DNA of 64,000 nt from Armatimonas rosea (GTDB lineage: Bacteria > Armatimonadota > Armatimonadia > Armatimonadales > Armatimonadaceae). A program made the position numbers and the translations under genes. Of this stretch, positions 14,323 to 23,397 are shown piece by piece (position 1 is the stretch's first letter; every line of letters begins with the position of its first letter). The DNA lies in NCBI RefSeq assembly GCF_014202505.1, contig NZ_JACHGW010000002.1:1116001-1180000 (forward strand), written 5' to 3'. The notes under the pieces were generated by a model. The model did not search any database and was not told the origin of the DNA. It saw nothing but the letters and a program-made list of their open reading frames with translations.

Positions 14323-16160
14323 ACATCGACACCGCAGGCGACAAAGACTCTCTTCTCCGGGCCGCCGTAGGCGATCGAGCCGACCTTGGCGGGGAGCTTG
14401 GCGAGCTCCCGGCTCTCTTTGGTGGTGAGCGAGTAGGAGAAGAGCGTGTTGCCGTCGGCGTAGAGGACCGTCCCCGGCTCGCCAAGAATGGGACGGCTGC
14501 TGAGCTTCTCAATCGCGGGGGCACCGAGCTCGCCCTTTTGGGGGTCGAAGACATAGAGCTTGTTGCGGTAGGCGCAGGCAGCGAGCTTGGTGTGGGAGTC
14601 GTAGAGGAGGCCGTAGACCGACGCCACATCGGGGAACTCGTGGGTCCAGAGTGCCTTCCCCTGTGCCAGGTCCCAGAGCCCGACCTTCACGGGGACGCCT
14701 TTCTGGGCGGAGAGCCCATTGGCCTCGGTGCTGGTGCCGATCAGCGCCTGCCCCACTCCGACGGGCGCAACCCCGCTGATCCCCTGCGGCCCCAGCGGGT
14801 TTTTCAGCACCTCGGACTTGCCGGTCTTGGGATCGGTGATACTGACAGCCCCGCCGTACTCGCCGTACTTGGCCAGCCAGCCCGCGTAGAGCCTGCCATC
14901 ATCGCCGACCGTCACCCCGGCACTGGGGCGGATGTAGTCCGGCCCGACCCGGAAGATGGTCTTGGGGTTGACATGTTCTACCTGGTTCCACTTGGCATCG
15001 GGGTCGAAGCGGATCACCTCGCCGCCGACATAGGCCACGGCGTAGCAGATCCCATCGACGATGGCCGCATCGTAGACCTCCCCGCCCTGGTCGGAGATCG
15101 TGCGGGTATTGGTGAGCTTGCCGGTCTTGGTGTCGAGGTAGAAGAGGGTCTGGCCAAAGGTCGGGCCGCCCCAGAGCCGCCCGCGGTCATCGACCCGCAG
15201 AAAGTGTGTCGGGCGCGGCGCGGCGGGGCCGGGGATACGCTTCAACTCCAGCGTGCGCTTGCGCCCCCCGAGGGTGAAGTAGTCTTGGCCGCGCACCCCA
15301 AAGAACGTCCCCTTGTCGTTGCGCGCCAGCAGCCCGCCGGAGTTCTCGGTGAGGGTCAGGGCGAGCGTGGGCTTCTTCTCGCCCGCCACAAACCGCCAGA
15401 CCTTCTGCCCTTGCCGCAGGATCAGGGTCTTGCTGTCGGTGAGGCGCGTGTCGACGTTCCAGGCACCGTCTTTGGGATCGGGCTCCGGGAACGGCAGCGG
15501 CGTCACCTCTGCCAAGTCCGGCATCCGAAACGCCTTCGCCCCGACCAAAAAGTACCCGTTCCATGCCACCCCGATACTCGCGCCTTGGAGCGCATCGGGG
15601 GCTTTGGTGAACGCCTTGGTCGCCGGGTCGAAGACTTGTGTCTCGGGCTTGCCAAAGCCAAACTGGCAGAAGAGCCGCCCATCGGGGAGCGCGGAGACAT
15701 ACCGCAGATAGAGGTTGCCGCTTGCCTTGGTCGGGGCCCCGAGGTCCTCCACCGCGCCGGTCTCGACAGTCAGCGCTCCCAGCTTGCCGCCCGGGTAGGT
15801 CCCGCCGTAGAGCCGCCCGTCTTTGCCGATTCCAAAGTTCCAGATATAGTCCTCACCGGGGAACTTGGCGGTCTTGACCCACTGCCGCTTGCTGACATCG
15901 AAGAGCATGAACATGCCGTCAAAATAGGTCCCGACCGCCAGCAGTGTCTCCGAGAGCTTCTCCAGCGCCCACGCCCCCGAGCCCGCCGGTGCCCGGTGTA
16001 CCTCGGCCACATCGCGCTGGGCGTCGATCATAATAAGCTCCATGTTCGACGCCTCGTTCATGTTGGTGATGACAAACCACTCGCGGCCCTTGTCGTTGAC
16101 AATCACCCCGGCGTGTACATTGCGTGCCTGGCACGGCTGTCCTAAAAGTATTGGTTTCAT
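14307..16160 (-). CDS. Beta-propeller repeat protein
   Basis: A 617-residue protein made of many short beta-rich repeats with conserved DGRLYGG, DGRLYAGW, RGRLWGG type turns, the pattern of a six- to eight-bladed beta-propeller. No signal peptide follows the chosen start (MKPILLGQ), so it may be cytoplasmic or use a non-classical route. No catalytic residues are identifiable; relatives are annotated as YncE-like or TolB-like. The longer frame to 16199 would start inside a family F repeat and was not used. Confidence 0.65.
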   Translation of the reverse strand: MKPILLGQPCQARNVHAGVIVNDKGREWFVITNMNEASNMELIMIDAQRDVAEVHRAPAGSGAWALEKLSETLLAVGTYFDGMFMLFDVSKRQWVKTAKFPGEDYIWNFGIGKDGRLYGGTYPGGKLGALTVETGAVEDLGAPTKASGNLYLRYVSALPDGRLFCQFGFGKPETQVFDPATKAFTKAPDALQGASIGVAWNGYFLVGAKAFRMPDLAEVTPLPFPEPDPKDGAWNVDTRLTDSKTLILRQGQKVWRFVAGEKKPTLALTLTENSGGLLARNDKGTFFGVRGQDYFTLGGRKRTLELKRIPGPAAPRPTHFLRVDDRGRLWGGPTFGQTLFYLDTKTGKLTNTRTISDQGGEVYDAAIVDGICYAVAYVGGEVIRFDPDAKWNQVEHVNPKTIFRVGPDYIRPSAGVTVGDDGRLYAGWLAKYGEYGGAVSITDPKTGKSEVLKNPLGPQGISGVAPVGVGQALIGTSTEANGLSAQKGVPVKVGLWDLAQGKALWTHEFPDVASVYGLLYDSHTKLAACAYRNKLYVFDPQKGELGAPAIEKLSSRPILGEPGTVLYADGNTLFSYSLTTKESRELAKLPAKVGSIAYGGPEKRVFVACGVDVYSLQ

Positions 16161-16169
16161 GGTTATTTG

Positions 16170-16196
16170 CCCCCTGACCCCCGCCCAGCGGGGGGA
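16170..16196 (-). repeat. Repeat family F, copy 1
   Basis: Read on the minus strand: a CCCCC-loop-GGGGG hairpin with loop GCTGGGC, followed by TCA and a second G tract, the layout of all family F copies. It lies 10-36 bases upstream of the propeller start. Confidence 0.6.
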
Positions 16197-16214
16197 CAAT
16201 AAGGAAAGGGAATC

Positions 16215-17162
16215 CTAGAGAATTTGTGGTTGTGTGGGCGGTGCATCGGGCACCACCCAGAGTGCGTTGTCGTATCGAAAGCTGAGCTTCTTGCCACTTG
16301 GGAGCCAGTCGAGCTCCTCAAGCGGATAGGGTGAGGTGACGGTTCCCAGGCAGACGCGCTGGCTCCCGTCGAGGCGCATCGTATAGAGTGATTTCTGGCT
16401 TCGGTCTGTCGAAGAGGCCGTGAGAAGTGCTAGGCGCTGGTTCTGGGGAGTGTAGGTCACTACCTCCACTTCCTCCTCTTTCGGAAAAGGAATCTTGAAC
16501 TCCCGCCGGGAGCGCTGGCCCTGCGTGAGCCGGAATTCGTAGCGCCACAGATCAATTTTGGAGTAGACACGCGACTCCCGAACTCCGACGATCAGATCGT
16601 CTTTTGGGTTCGCAATGAGGTGGCTTGCTCCAATGACTTGAATTTGCGAACCCCAGCCGCCCGTTGCCTCGCTTGGTTCGCCTAAGGGAATGACTTTTAC
16701 TTTTGTCGAGCTTGCCAGCTTTCCCGTGACCGCATAGATTTGATTGTCGTCAAAGGCAAGAAATACCCAGGTTTTACTATCCGATAGCCACAGACGTTTT
16801 GAGCAAGGAATCAGAGTTTTGTTATTCGATTTGGGAACGAGCCAGAGACAGGGCGAGAAATCGTTCATGGAAAAAGCCCAGACATCGCGTGGGCTATTAT
16901 CTGTACTATGCTCAAGCACCCATGTCTTATCAGGGGAGAGTGTTCCGCGATAGCGCTGGTTTGTAATGGCACGAGTCGTAATTTTCTCGGAGGGAAGCTC
17001 AATAGAAACAGTACGAAAGAGCGGACTTTTTCCAGTGCTTCCTCCGATAAATCTCCACTCTTGTGCCAGGAATTTTCGATCCGTGACCCATCCCAAGAGC
17101 ACATAACGATCAAGCAGTTTCTGAGAGAGGGCACGAGTTGCATTCTTGAGCAAGCTATCCAT
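16215..17162 (-). CDS. TolB-like beta-propeller protein
   Basis: A 315-residue soluble protein with repeated segments ending in SPDKTWVLEHS, SDSKTWVFLAFDD, TPQNQRLALL and LPSGKKLSFRYDNALW, typical of WD40/PD40 blades as found in TolB. No signal peptide. A TAGAAT box (17180-17185) and AGGAG ribosome binding site precede the ATG, giving a short leader of about 11 nt. The DNA is noticeably richer in A+T than its neighbours, a possible sign of recent transfer. Function unknown. Confidence 0.6.
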   Translation of the reverse strand: MDSLLKNATRALSQKLLDRYVLLGWVTDRKFLAQEWRFIGGSTGKSPLFRTVSIELPSEKITTRAITNQRYRGTLSPDKTWVLEHSTDNSPRDVWAFSMNDFSPCLWLVPKSNNKTLIPCSKRLWLSDSKTWVFLAFDDNQIYAVTGKLASSTKVKVIPLGEPSEATGGWGSQIQVIGASHLIANPKDDLIVGVRESRVYSKIDLWRYEFRLTQGQRSRREFKIPFPKEEEVEVVTYTPQNQRLALLTASSTDRSQKSLYTMRLDGSQRVCLGTVTSPYPLEELDWLPSGKKLSFRYDNALWVVPDAPPTQPQIL

Positions 17163-17251
17163 AGTATTACTCCTGCACCATTCTACAGTTCCTCAGTTCC
17201 TCTTTAGCGGGCTCGGCCCGCTTCGCCGAAGGCGGTCCGAGGCGGGGACTT

Positions 17252-18484
17252 TCAGGCCCCGCCCTTCCCGTACCACGCCACGATCTTCTTAATCGCAAAC
17301 GCCACCTCGTCGGCGTCGGTCTCGGTGTTGGCTTCGTTGACGGGGATCATGACACCGGTTTCGAGAATCTGCTCCGCGACCGGGCAGCGCTGCGCTTCCC
17401 AATCTACCGTGTCGCAGGCGTGGGGGGCGTGGGCGAAGGCGCTCTTGCCGGTGAAGATGGGGTAGCGGTAGATCGGGTCGCCGATATAGTGGGCTCCGGC
17501 GCGGACGCCCTCCGCCGCGAGCGCCTTGGTCAGACCATCGGCATCGGTGCCCAGCGCCTCGGGGACGACACGCAGGAGATAGAACCACCACGAGGGATCG
17601 ACGCCGTGGGTGGCCTCCGGGAGCGTGATGCCGGGCGTGCCGATTAGCTTGGCGGTCAGTCGGTTGCACCACGCGCGGCGCTTCTCCACAATCCCATCCA
17701 GCTTGCGTAGCTGCGCCCGTGCGACCGCGCCCTGGAGCTCGGTCATGCGGTAGTTATTGGCGAGGAAGGTCGGCTGGCGCACGAGGGCATCGGGGCGGCG
17801 GTTGTAGCCCTTGTCGGTGGCGAGGCGGAGTTTTTCTGCCAGCGCGTCGTCGTCGGTGAGGACCAGGCCACCGTCGCCGCAGGAGATATGCTTGAACTCA
17901 TTGAAGGAGAAGCACCCGACTGCCCCACGCGTCCCGACCGGGCAGCCCTTGTAGGTTGCGCCAAACGCCTGGGCGGCGTCCTCGATCAGCGCGAGCCCGT
18001 GTCGGTCGCAGAGGGCTTGGAGCGCATCAAGATCGCAGGTGTTGCCCCAGAGATGCACCGCGATAATCGCGCGGGTCTTGGGCGTGATACGCTCCGCCAC
18101 CGAGTCGGGGTCGAGCGTGTAGCCATGGGGCGTCAGGTCGGCAAAGACCGGGATCGCGCCCTGAAACAGCACCGGGCTGATCGTCCCCATGTCCGTGATG
18201 GGCGAGACGATTACTTCGTCGCCGGGGGAGATGCCCAGCGCCATGAGCGCCGTGTGGATCGCCGCCGTGCCGCTGGTGCAGGTGACCGCGTGCTTGACGC
18301 CGTACTTTTCCGCGAACTCCGCCTCCAGCAGCTTGACCTTCTTGCCCTGCGCATAAAAGAGCGTGTTCTGTGCCAGCGCCTCCTGAAGCTCACGTAGCTC
18401 GTCGTCGCCGTAGCGCGGCTCGCCCACGCCATAGGGTGTCTGTTTGGCTCTCTCGCCACCGAAAAGTGCGGGTGTGTTGTTCAT
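17252..18484 (-). CDS. DegT/DnrJ/EryC1/StrS family PLP aminotransferase
   Basis: A 410-residue sugar aminotransferase-like enzyme. The PLP-binding Lys lies in SFNEFKHISCGDGG (about residues 190-204); AVTCTSGTAAIHTAL and LIEDAAQAFGA (the Asp that holds the pyridine nitrogen) are also present. Family members transaminate keto sugars for cell-wall or antibiotic biosynthesis, or dehydrate sugars; no sugar-pathway neighbours reveal which. The chosen start MNNTPALFGG removes eight residues encoded by repeat-flanking DNA. A GAGG motif 6 nt upstream may act as ribosome binding site. Confidence 0.88.
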   Translation of the reverse strand: MNNTPALFGGERAKQTPYGVGEPRYGDDELRELQEALAQNTLFYAQGKKVKLLEAEFAEKYGVKHAVTCTSGTAAIHTALMALGISPGDEVIVSPITDMGTISPVLFQGAIPVFADLTPHGYTLDPDSVAERITPKTRAIIAVHLWGNTCDLDALQALCDRHGLALIEDAAQAFGATYKGCPVGTRGAVGCFSFNEFKHISCGDGGLVLTDDDALAEKLRLATDKGYNRRPDALVRQPTFLANNYRMTELQGAVARAQLRKLDGIVEKRRAWCNRLTAKLIGTPGITLPEATHGVDPSWWFYLLRVVPEALGTDADGLTKALAAEGVRAGAHYIGDPIYRYPIFTGKSAFAHAPHACDTVDWEAQRCPVAEQILETGVMIPVNEANTETDADEVAFAIKKIVAWYGKGGA

Positions 18485-18496
18485 TTTAACCTCGTA

Positions 18497-18546
18497 ACCT
18501 CTCCCCAACCCCTCTCCCGGTCGCTCGTTCCTCGCTGGGAAAGGGG
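18497..18546. repeat. Repeat family E copy between two minus-strand genes
   Basis: CCCCTCTCCC (18509-18518) pairs with GGGAAAGGGG (18537-18546) around a loop with GCTCGTTCCTCGC. A short T run follows only on the plus strand, while both flanking genes are on the minus strand, so this copy is not a well-oriented terminator. Confidence 0.7.
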
Positions 18547-18576
18547 CTTTTAAGAGGGAAAGTGAGTGCCCTCAGA

Positions 18577-19359
18577 TTAGCCATGGGAAGCTTCCCGTTC
18601 GCGAACTAATTTTTGAAGGCGCTGTTGCCCGATTGGAGAGTCTGGCAAAAGGATCTTGATCAGTTCGTCTGCCAGCTCTGTGAGGTAGCTCGGCCAGGAC
18701 TTCCAACGTCTTATGTAGCCCCCCACATATAGATCAAGAATGAAGTGATCTAGTGCTTCGGATTCACGAAGGAACTCGGGAAGCGAAAGGCCGTCGAGTA
18801 TTTTAGTGAAGGGGTGGTTGTAAAGGATATAGAACGATGCGGCAAGGAGCTGGAGGGCTGGCTCACAAAGACCCCATTTCTTGATCGGTCGTTGAATATC
18901 CTCGAGTTCGATACAGCTATGCCCATTGTCTATGAACCAGATAAACTCGGCATAGTCGGCCATGTACTCTGGCTTTTTCATGACGAGCATCTCTATCGCG
19001 AATCGTCCTGCTTCATGCTCCTCATCGTGGTAGGGGTTCTCAGCAATATTAAATACCTCATTGGTTTGGTTGAATTGCGTGATGTTACGGACATACTCTG
19101 CCGTTTTCTCCCAGAGCTCGGGATGGTTTCCCACGGATGCAAAGAACTCAGGCTCGTCTAACTCTCCCCCCTCAGAATCAAGGGCCGTCAGGCGAAAGCC
19201 GTAGGCATCTTCATGCCGATCCGCGAGAACAACAATATCTTGAGTAATCTCGACAAGAGCATCAAGAACTTCACTCAGGCCATCGCGTGTTGTGAGTGGC
19301 TGTGATGCTGTGAGACGAATCTCGATAATGTCATCAAGCTGATAGTCAATGATTGCCAC
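18577..19359 (-). CDS. Hypothetical protein
   Basis: A 260-residue acidic soluble protein of mixed alpha/beta character that I do not recognise; no signal peptide or catalytic motif is visible. It starts with GTG two bases after the stop of the preceding gene, so translation is probably coupled. Its A+T content is higher than that of the surrounding DNA. It could be a partner of the deacetylase-like protein, or an immunity- or DUF-type protein; there is no evidence to decide. Confidence 0.55.
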   Translation of the reverse strand: MAIIDYQLDDIIEIRLTASQPLTTRDGLSEVLDALVEITQDIVVLADRHEDAYGFRLTALDSEGGELDEPEFFASVGNHPELWEKTAEYVRNITQFNQTNEVFNIAENPYHDEEHEAGRFAIEMLVMKKPEYMADYAEFIWFIDNGHSCIELEDIQRPIKKWGLCEPALQLLAASFYILYNHPFTKILDGLSLPEFLRESEALDHFILDLYVGGYIRRWKSWPSYLTELADELIKILLPDSPIGQQRLQKLVREREASHG

Positions 19360-19361
19360 CG

Positions 19362-21098
19362 TTAGCTTTCCCCTTTCCCAGCGAGGAACGAGCGCCCGGG
19401 AGAGGGGGCAGGGGGAGAGGTTGAAAGGCGGAATTTAAATCCCCAGCGCTCCACGTCGCCGCTGGGGTCGAGCGTCAGAACCGTTGCGCCGGGCAAGGGC
19501 TCGGGGAGCTCTAGCTCCGTTGCGCTTACCCAAACGGCCTTGCGGCGGGCGCGCTCCCACTGGACTAGCTCTCTGCCGGTGCGCCAGACCATGCCGCGGC
19601 GCTTGCCCTCGGCGACCACGGCTTTTAGGGCATCCGCCACCCCCGGCTTGCGCATGTGGGCGGGGTGAAAGAGAAAGTGTGCGATCCCGTAGAAGCGCTC
19701 GGCGGCGTCTAAGAGGGGCGTTGCTGCCTCGGGGGGGGCGAAGATACAGAGGTCTTGGGTGGGCGTCGGGAGCTCCCAGACCGGGAGCACCGTGCCATCG
19801 GGGGCGACCGGGCGGTAGAGGTGGCAGGTGCCGAAGTTAAAGCCTACCTCACCGGTCTTGGACGTCCCCTTGGACTGGTCGAGCTGGATGCCGACCCGCT
19901 CTAGCCAGCCGTAGAACTCGGTATCGCCTTGCCAGCGCAGGTAGTGATTTTTATTAGTGACAGGGACTGCGCCAAACAGCGCCACGAGCCGCTCGTGCTG
20001 GCTACGGAACTCCTCCTCGCTCCAGGGGTGATCCAGGGCATCGTAGTGCGTGGCGAGCTCGTGCTCCTGGTCGGCGTCCTTGATCTTCTGCAGCAGCGCG
20101 TCGTCGTAGCCGGGCAGGATGACGCACCAGGTGCCAGGCGCGTCGGCCTCTTCCAATGCCGCCAAGAGTGCCTCAGCATCGAGCGGGTTGTTGCCGTCGG
20201 TGTCGTGCGAGAGATGTCCCTGGGCAATCGCGCCACAGGGGTGGTACCAGAGCAGGGAGAGCGCGACCTCTTGGAGGCTGGCGAGCGCGAATATATTCTG
20301 AAGCAGCAGCTCCACCCAGGCATCGGCGACCGGTGTGAGAAAGCCGCTCAGGCCAGGGACACCAGGAACGGGCTGCCGGTCAAAGTGCCAGTCGAGCACC
20401 TGGCCGTCGTCGGACTTGAGCACACCGTCGTGGGTGGGGCCGGTGCCATCGCTGCTGGGGATACCATCGCGGGTGATGGCGCGGCCCTGCTGGATATGGA
20501 CCACCGAGCCCACCAGATCGGGCGCGATCAGGCGGCACTTGCCCCTGGCGAGAACTCCGGGGAGCTCGCTGGGCCGCCCGTGGGAGTCGGTGCAGGTGGC
20601 GAGGACAGTTGCATCGGTTGGGGAGACGGCGAGGCCGCCGAAGAAGTGCAGGCCTCCGCCTAACCTCTCCCCCAACCCCTCTCCCGCACCCAGAGGGTAC
20701 CCGGGGGGCAGGGGGGAGAGGTTTTCCGAGAGGTTCTCTAGGTACCCCTCACCCAGGGAGCGCAGGCCGCTGGCCCAGAGGCTGTAGGTGGCGGGGAGGG
20801 GCTCGGCGCCGAGCAGGTCGCCGAGGCCGCAGAGACCCGCGAGCGAGAGCCACGCGCCGCCGTCCTCTACCCAGGCACGGACTGCCTCCGGGAGCTTTCC
20901 CTCCCCGACCGTGACGAGGATTCTTAGCTCGGGGAGACGGCTTTCTAGCTCCGTGTAGGGAATGGCGGCGTAGCAGAGGCCGACGTGACCAAGAATCTCG
21001 TGGACGTACTCCGGGTAGCGCACGGCGCGGGCGGCGTTGGGGTGAGGGGCAGGCAGGACACAGACCCCCAGCGGGATGGGAAGGGCAGGCGTTGGCAT
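19362..21098 (-). CDS. Polysaccharide-deacetylase-like protein with repeat-encoded segments
   Basis: A 578-residue protein. The N-terminal half resembles a glutamine-amidotransferase-like flavodoxin fold (ILVTVGEGKLPEAVRAWVEDG). The C-terminal half has SHDTDGNNPLDAEALLAAL, a candidate NodB Asp-Asp motif, followed by HELATHYDALDH, so a carbohydrate deacetylase fold is likely though not proven. Two family E repeats are translated in frame: one at about residues 121-148 and one as the last 18 residues (SPPAPSPGRSFLAGKGES). The start at 21098 follows the upstream stop by 13 bases. Confidence 0.55.
   Translation of the reverse strand: MPTPALPIPLGVCVLPAPHPNAARAVRYPEYVHEILGHVGLCYAAIPYTELESRLPELRILVTVGEGKLPEAVRAWVEDGGAWLSLAGLCGLGDLLGAEPLPATYSLWASGLRSLGEGYLENLSENLSPLPPGYPLGAGEGLGERLGGGLHFFGGLAVSPTDATVLATCTDSHGRPSELPGVLARGKCRLIAPDLVGSVVHIQQGRAITRDGIPSSDGTGPTHDGVLKSDDGQVLDWHFDRQPVPGVPGLSGFLTPVADAWVELLLQNIFALASLQEVALSLLWYHPCGAIAQGHLSHDTDGNNPLDAEALLAALEEADAPGTWCVILPGYDDALLQKIKDADQEHELATHYDALDHPWSEEEFRSQHERLVALFGAVPVTNKNHYLRWQGDTEFYGWLERVGIQLDQSKGTSKTGEVGFNFGTCHLYRPVAPDGTVLPVWELPTPTQDLCIFAPPEAATPLLDAAERFYGIAHFLFHPAHMRKPGVADALKAVVAEGKRRGMVWRTGRELVQWERARRKAVWVSATELELPEPLPGATVLTLDPSGDVERWGFKFRLSTSPPAPSPGRSFLAGKGES
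19371..19422. repeat. Repeat family E copy encoding a protein C-terminus
   Basis: The element reads CCCTTTCCCAGCGAGGAACG... on the plus strand and has the same structure as the copies at 13,511 and 25,981. Translated on the minus strand it supplies the last residues of the deacetylase-like protein. Confidence 0.75.
20662..20723. repeat. Repeat family E variant inside a coding region
   Basis: Perfect 12-bp arms AACCTCTCCCCC (20662-20673) and GGGGGAGAGGTT (20712-20723) enclose CACCCAGAGGGTACCC. It is translated in frame on the minus strand as a Pro/Gly/Leu-rich loop. Confidence 0.75.
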
Positions 21099-21111
21099 TC
21101 TGCCCTTAGAT

Positions 21112-22245
21112 TCACCCTGACACCCCGCGTTCCTTCTCGCGCTTGCTGGCCTCCTCGCGGCGCTGGCGCTGGAGCTTGGCCTCGTACTGGGTCTGCTCAA
21201 CAATGCTGCTCAAGGGAGGACCTTGCCGGGCGACCAGGTAGTTGGGCAGGTGCCGCACCGTCCCCAGAAACGATCCCGACGGCTTGCCGTACCAGGTGTC
21301 TTCCAGGGTACGGAGTCGGGTGAGCAGGGCCGTGGAGCTGGTGCGGTGGCTACGCAGGGTCTTGTAGGTCTCTTGCCAGAACCGCAGGAGCTGTGCCTCC
21401 CAGAGAGGGAGGAGGACCACACTGCTGGCTGGGGCCAGCCCGGAGCCTAGCGAGAGCTTCCCTTCCCGGAGTCTCTGGGCAACGGCGAGGGAGTGGACGA
21501 TCTCACCGCGCAGGAAGAAGTCAGGCTTGGGGAGAGCGGCAAAGGACGTTAGGGTCTTGGTGGCCTCGGGGCTGGGACCGAAGCGCTCGACCAGCGCGAG
21601 GTAGCCCTCACTGGCGATGCTATGCGACTCGTGCGCCATAGTCGCGGCAAAGACACACGGGGTCTGTGCGACAAGGTTGCCGAGCTGGGCTGCACGCCGG
21701 ATGTCGGCGAAGGCAGCGGCCGGGTCCGAGGCGAGGAGTGCTCGCGCGGTCAAGAGAGTGGCACCGGAGCGGAAGACCGTGAGGGTCTCTTGGTCCAGGC
21801 TGGTATTGGGGGCAAAGGTAAGCTCTAGCTCACAGTAGGGACGCTGGGTGGCGGTCTCTAGGTCGGCAAGGAGCCGCTGGTGCTTTACGAGGCCCTCCTG
21901 AAAGGTGGCTTTGTAGCGCTCTGCCTGGGGGGTATCTAGGTTCTTGGCGCTCTTCACAAGGCGCGTGGCCGCCTCCACCCAGTGGGGCGTGAAGACATTC
22001 TGGTGAACCATGAGGTTGCGCAGGATCGGTCCCGCGTTTTGGTCGGGGGCAGGGACCGGGGCGTGGGGGAGCTCCGCTTGGTTGAGGGGGAGCCCCTTCT
22101 GGCGGGCGAGCTGGTAGCTGGTGTGCCGGCGGTAGAGCCCGACCAGAAGGGTGAGGCTGCTGACGATAAAGGGAAGTGCCGCCAGTGCGCTCAGCGCGGC
22201 GATGCACCTCTTGCGGCCCGTAGGCGACGAAAAGAAAGGGAGCAT
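21112..22245 (-). CDS. Hypothetical membrane-anchored protein
   Basis: A 377-residue protein with one N-terminal membrane helix (about residues 13-37) after a basic start, then a helical soluble domain ending in a Lys/Arg/Glu-rich tail (REEASKREKERG). No recognised domain. A GGAGGAAAG ribosome binding site precedes the ATG. It heads a likely three-gene operon (this gene, the deacetylase-like gene and the 260-residue hypothetical), with spacings of 13 and 2 bases. Confidence 0.6.
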   Translation of the reverse strand: MLPFFSSPTGRKRCIAALSALAALPFIVSSLTLLVGLYRRHTSYQLARQKGLPLNQAELPHAPVPAPDQNAGPILRNLMVHQNVFTPHWVEAATRLVKSAKNLDTPQAERYKATFQEGLVKHQRLLADLETATQRPYCELELTFAPNTSLDQETLTVFRSGATLLTARALLASDPAAAFADIRRAAQLGNLVAQTPCVFAATMAHESHSIASEGYLALVERFGPSPEATKTLTSFAALPKPDFFLRGEIVHSLAVAQRLREGKLSLGSGLAPASSVVLLPLWEAQLLRFWQETYKTLRSHRTSSTALLTRLRTLEDTWYGKPSGSFLGTVRHLPNYLVARQGPPLSSIVEQTQYEAKLQRQRREEASKREKERGVSG

Positions 22246-22335
22246 GGTAGTAGTTGTCTTTCCTCCGTCGTGTATATACGCTACAGATCAAATAGACGTT
22301 CCCTATTTTATGAATTAGTTTTCGTGCATTAAATT

Positions 22336-23322
22336 TCAGTTAATAGGCGTGAGCAGGTAGGCCCCACTGGCGAGAATCTGCCCCTTGTCGTTGAGGGCAG
22401 TCGCATCGTATAGGGGGAGCTTGGTGCCGGTGGGGAGGCGGCTCTCCAGAACAACCAACTGTCCGTCTTGCCAGAGGCAGGCCCACCCGCGACCGTCTCG
22501 CCGTGTGTAGCCCACAATCGCACCATGGACGTTGATGGCACGTGCCACGCCCTCTTGCTCACCGAGGGGGTGCGGAGCCGTCTCGCGCCAGAGCATGGGG
22601 AGGCGCTTGGAGTTTGCACCCATGGGAGCCACCCAGCCCACGAGCTCATTGCGGTCGTTGAGCCCGAGCGCCGCACTGTTCTTCGCCTCGGGGGCGAGCC
22701 TCTTCCAGCGCCCCCGAAGGCATATCCAGGCTTGATGCTCCGTCTCACCCGACATCGGGTTCTGTGCAGGCCGACACGAAAAGCCGACGATTGTGCCCTC
22801 GCTATTAATTCCCGTGGGCTTGAAGCGGTGGCCTTTGGGCAGGGGAGGAGGCGCGAGGCGCTGGTGTTTCATGGAGTTGCCGGAAACTCTCCAGCGCGAG
22901 TCGGGTGTGCCGAGAACCTCGCGCCGGTTATTCAGCGCCAAGGCACTGCCGCTAGCCTTTTCCGCGAGGCGAAAGGGAACGGTGCAGGGAATCCTCCGCC
23001 GATCCCCGACCCACAGCACCGGAACCGAGTAGTTCTCCTCGTCGTCGGCTCCCAGACCCGTCCGCCGCTGCTCCTCCGCCCAGCCGACCACATCGCCGAG
23101 GTCGTTGATCGCCAGAGCGCGGCTATTGTCTCCAAAGCTCCGAAGCTCTTCCGGCTCCGTGCCGCTTGACCAGAAAAAGGCACGCCCACTGCCCAAGGCA
23201 TCGGTATAGGAGGTGTAGCTGTCTCCCACGACGTGGCCTTGGTTATTGAGGCCATACCCCTGCACACGGTCGAACTCGGGCAGGGGAACAATCTTCTCAA
23301 TCGTGTACCCAACGTCGCGCAT
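22336..23322 (-). CDS. HAF-repeat protein
   Basis: A 328-residue protein built from about seven HAF-type repeats, each with a core like GLNNQGHVVGDS, AINDLGDVVGW, GINSEGTIVGFS, GLNDRNELVGW, AINVHGAIVGYT and ALNDKGQILASG. Such repeats form beta-propeller-like structures in exported proteins of unknown function. No signal peptide is seen at the chosen start. The ATG at 23322 was preferred over one 21 bases upstream because a TAGAAT box (23328-23333) ends 5 nt before it. Confidence 0.72.
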   Translation of the reverse strand: MRDVGYTIEKIVPLPEFDRVQGYGLNNQGHVVGDSYTSYTDALGSGRAFFWSSGTEPEELRSFGDNSRALAINDLGDVVGWAEEQRRTGLGADDEENYSVPVLWVGDRRRIPCTVPFRLAEKASGSALALNNRREVLGTPDSRWRVSGNSMKHQRLAPPPLPKGHRFKPTGINSEGTIVGFSCRPAQNPMSGETEHQAWICLRGRWKRLAPEAKNSAALGLNDRNELVGWVAPMGANSKRLPMLWRETAPHPLGEQEGVARAINVHGAIVGYTRRDGRGWACLWQDGQLVVLESRLPTGTKLPLYDATALNDKGQILASGAYLLTPIN

Positions 23323-23327
23323 AGCCA

Positions 23328-23333
23328 ATTCTA
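23328..23333 (-). promoter_or_regulatory. -10 box of a leaderless HAF-repeat gene
   Basis: TAGAAT on the minus strand, 5 nt before the ATG at 23322. It also overlaps the more distal in-frame ATG region, which rules that start out. Confidence 0.6.
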
Positions 23334-23385
23334 CCAGGCCCATTTATGCGCCCGTTCGATGAATGCCACCCCCCGATGATTCCGG

Positions 23386-23391
23386 TATCAT
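23386..23391 (+). promoter_or_regulatory. -10 box of the leaderless DUF4838 gene
   Basis: TATCAT ending 6 nt before the ATG at 23398; no Shine-Dalgarno sequence. Confidence 0.6.
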
Positions 23392-23397
23392 AACCCC

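Noticed and set aside
18497-18546. Terminator of the gene at 18577-19359
   Set aside because: The T run is on the wrong strand for that gene; it is recorded as a repeat only.
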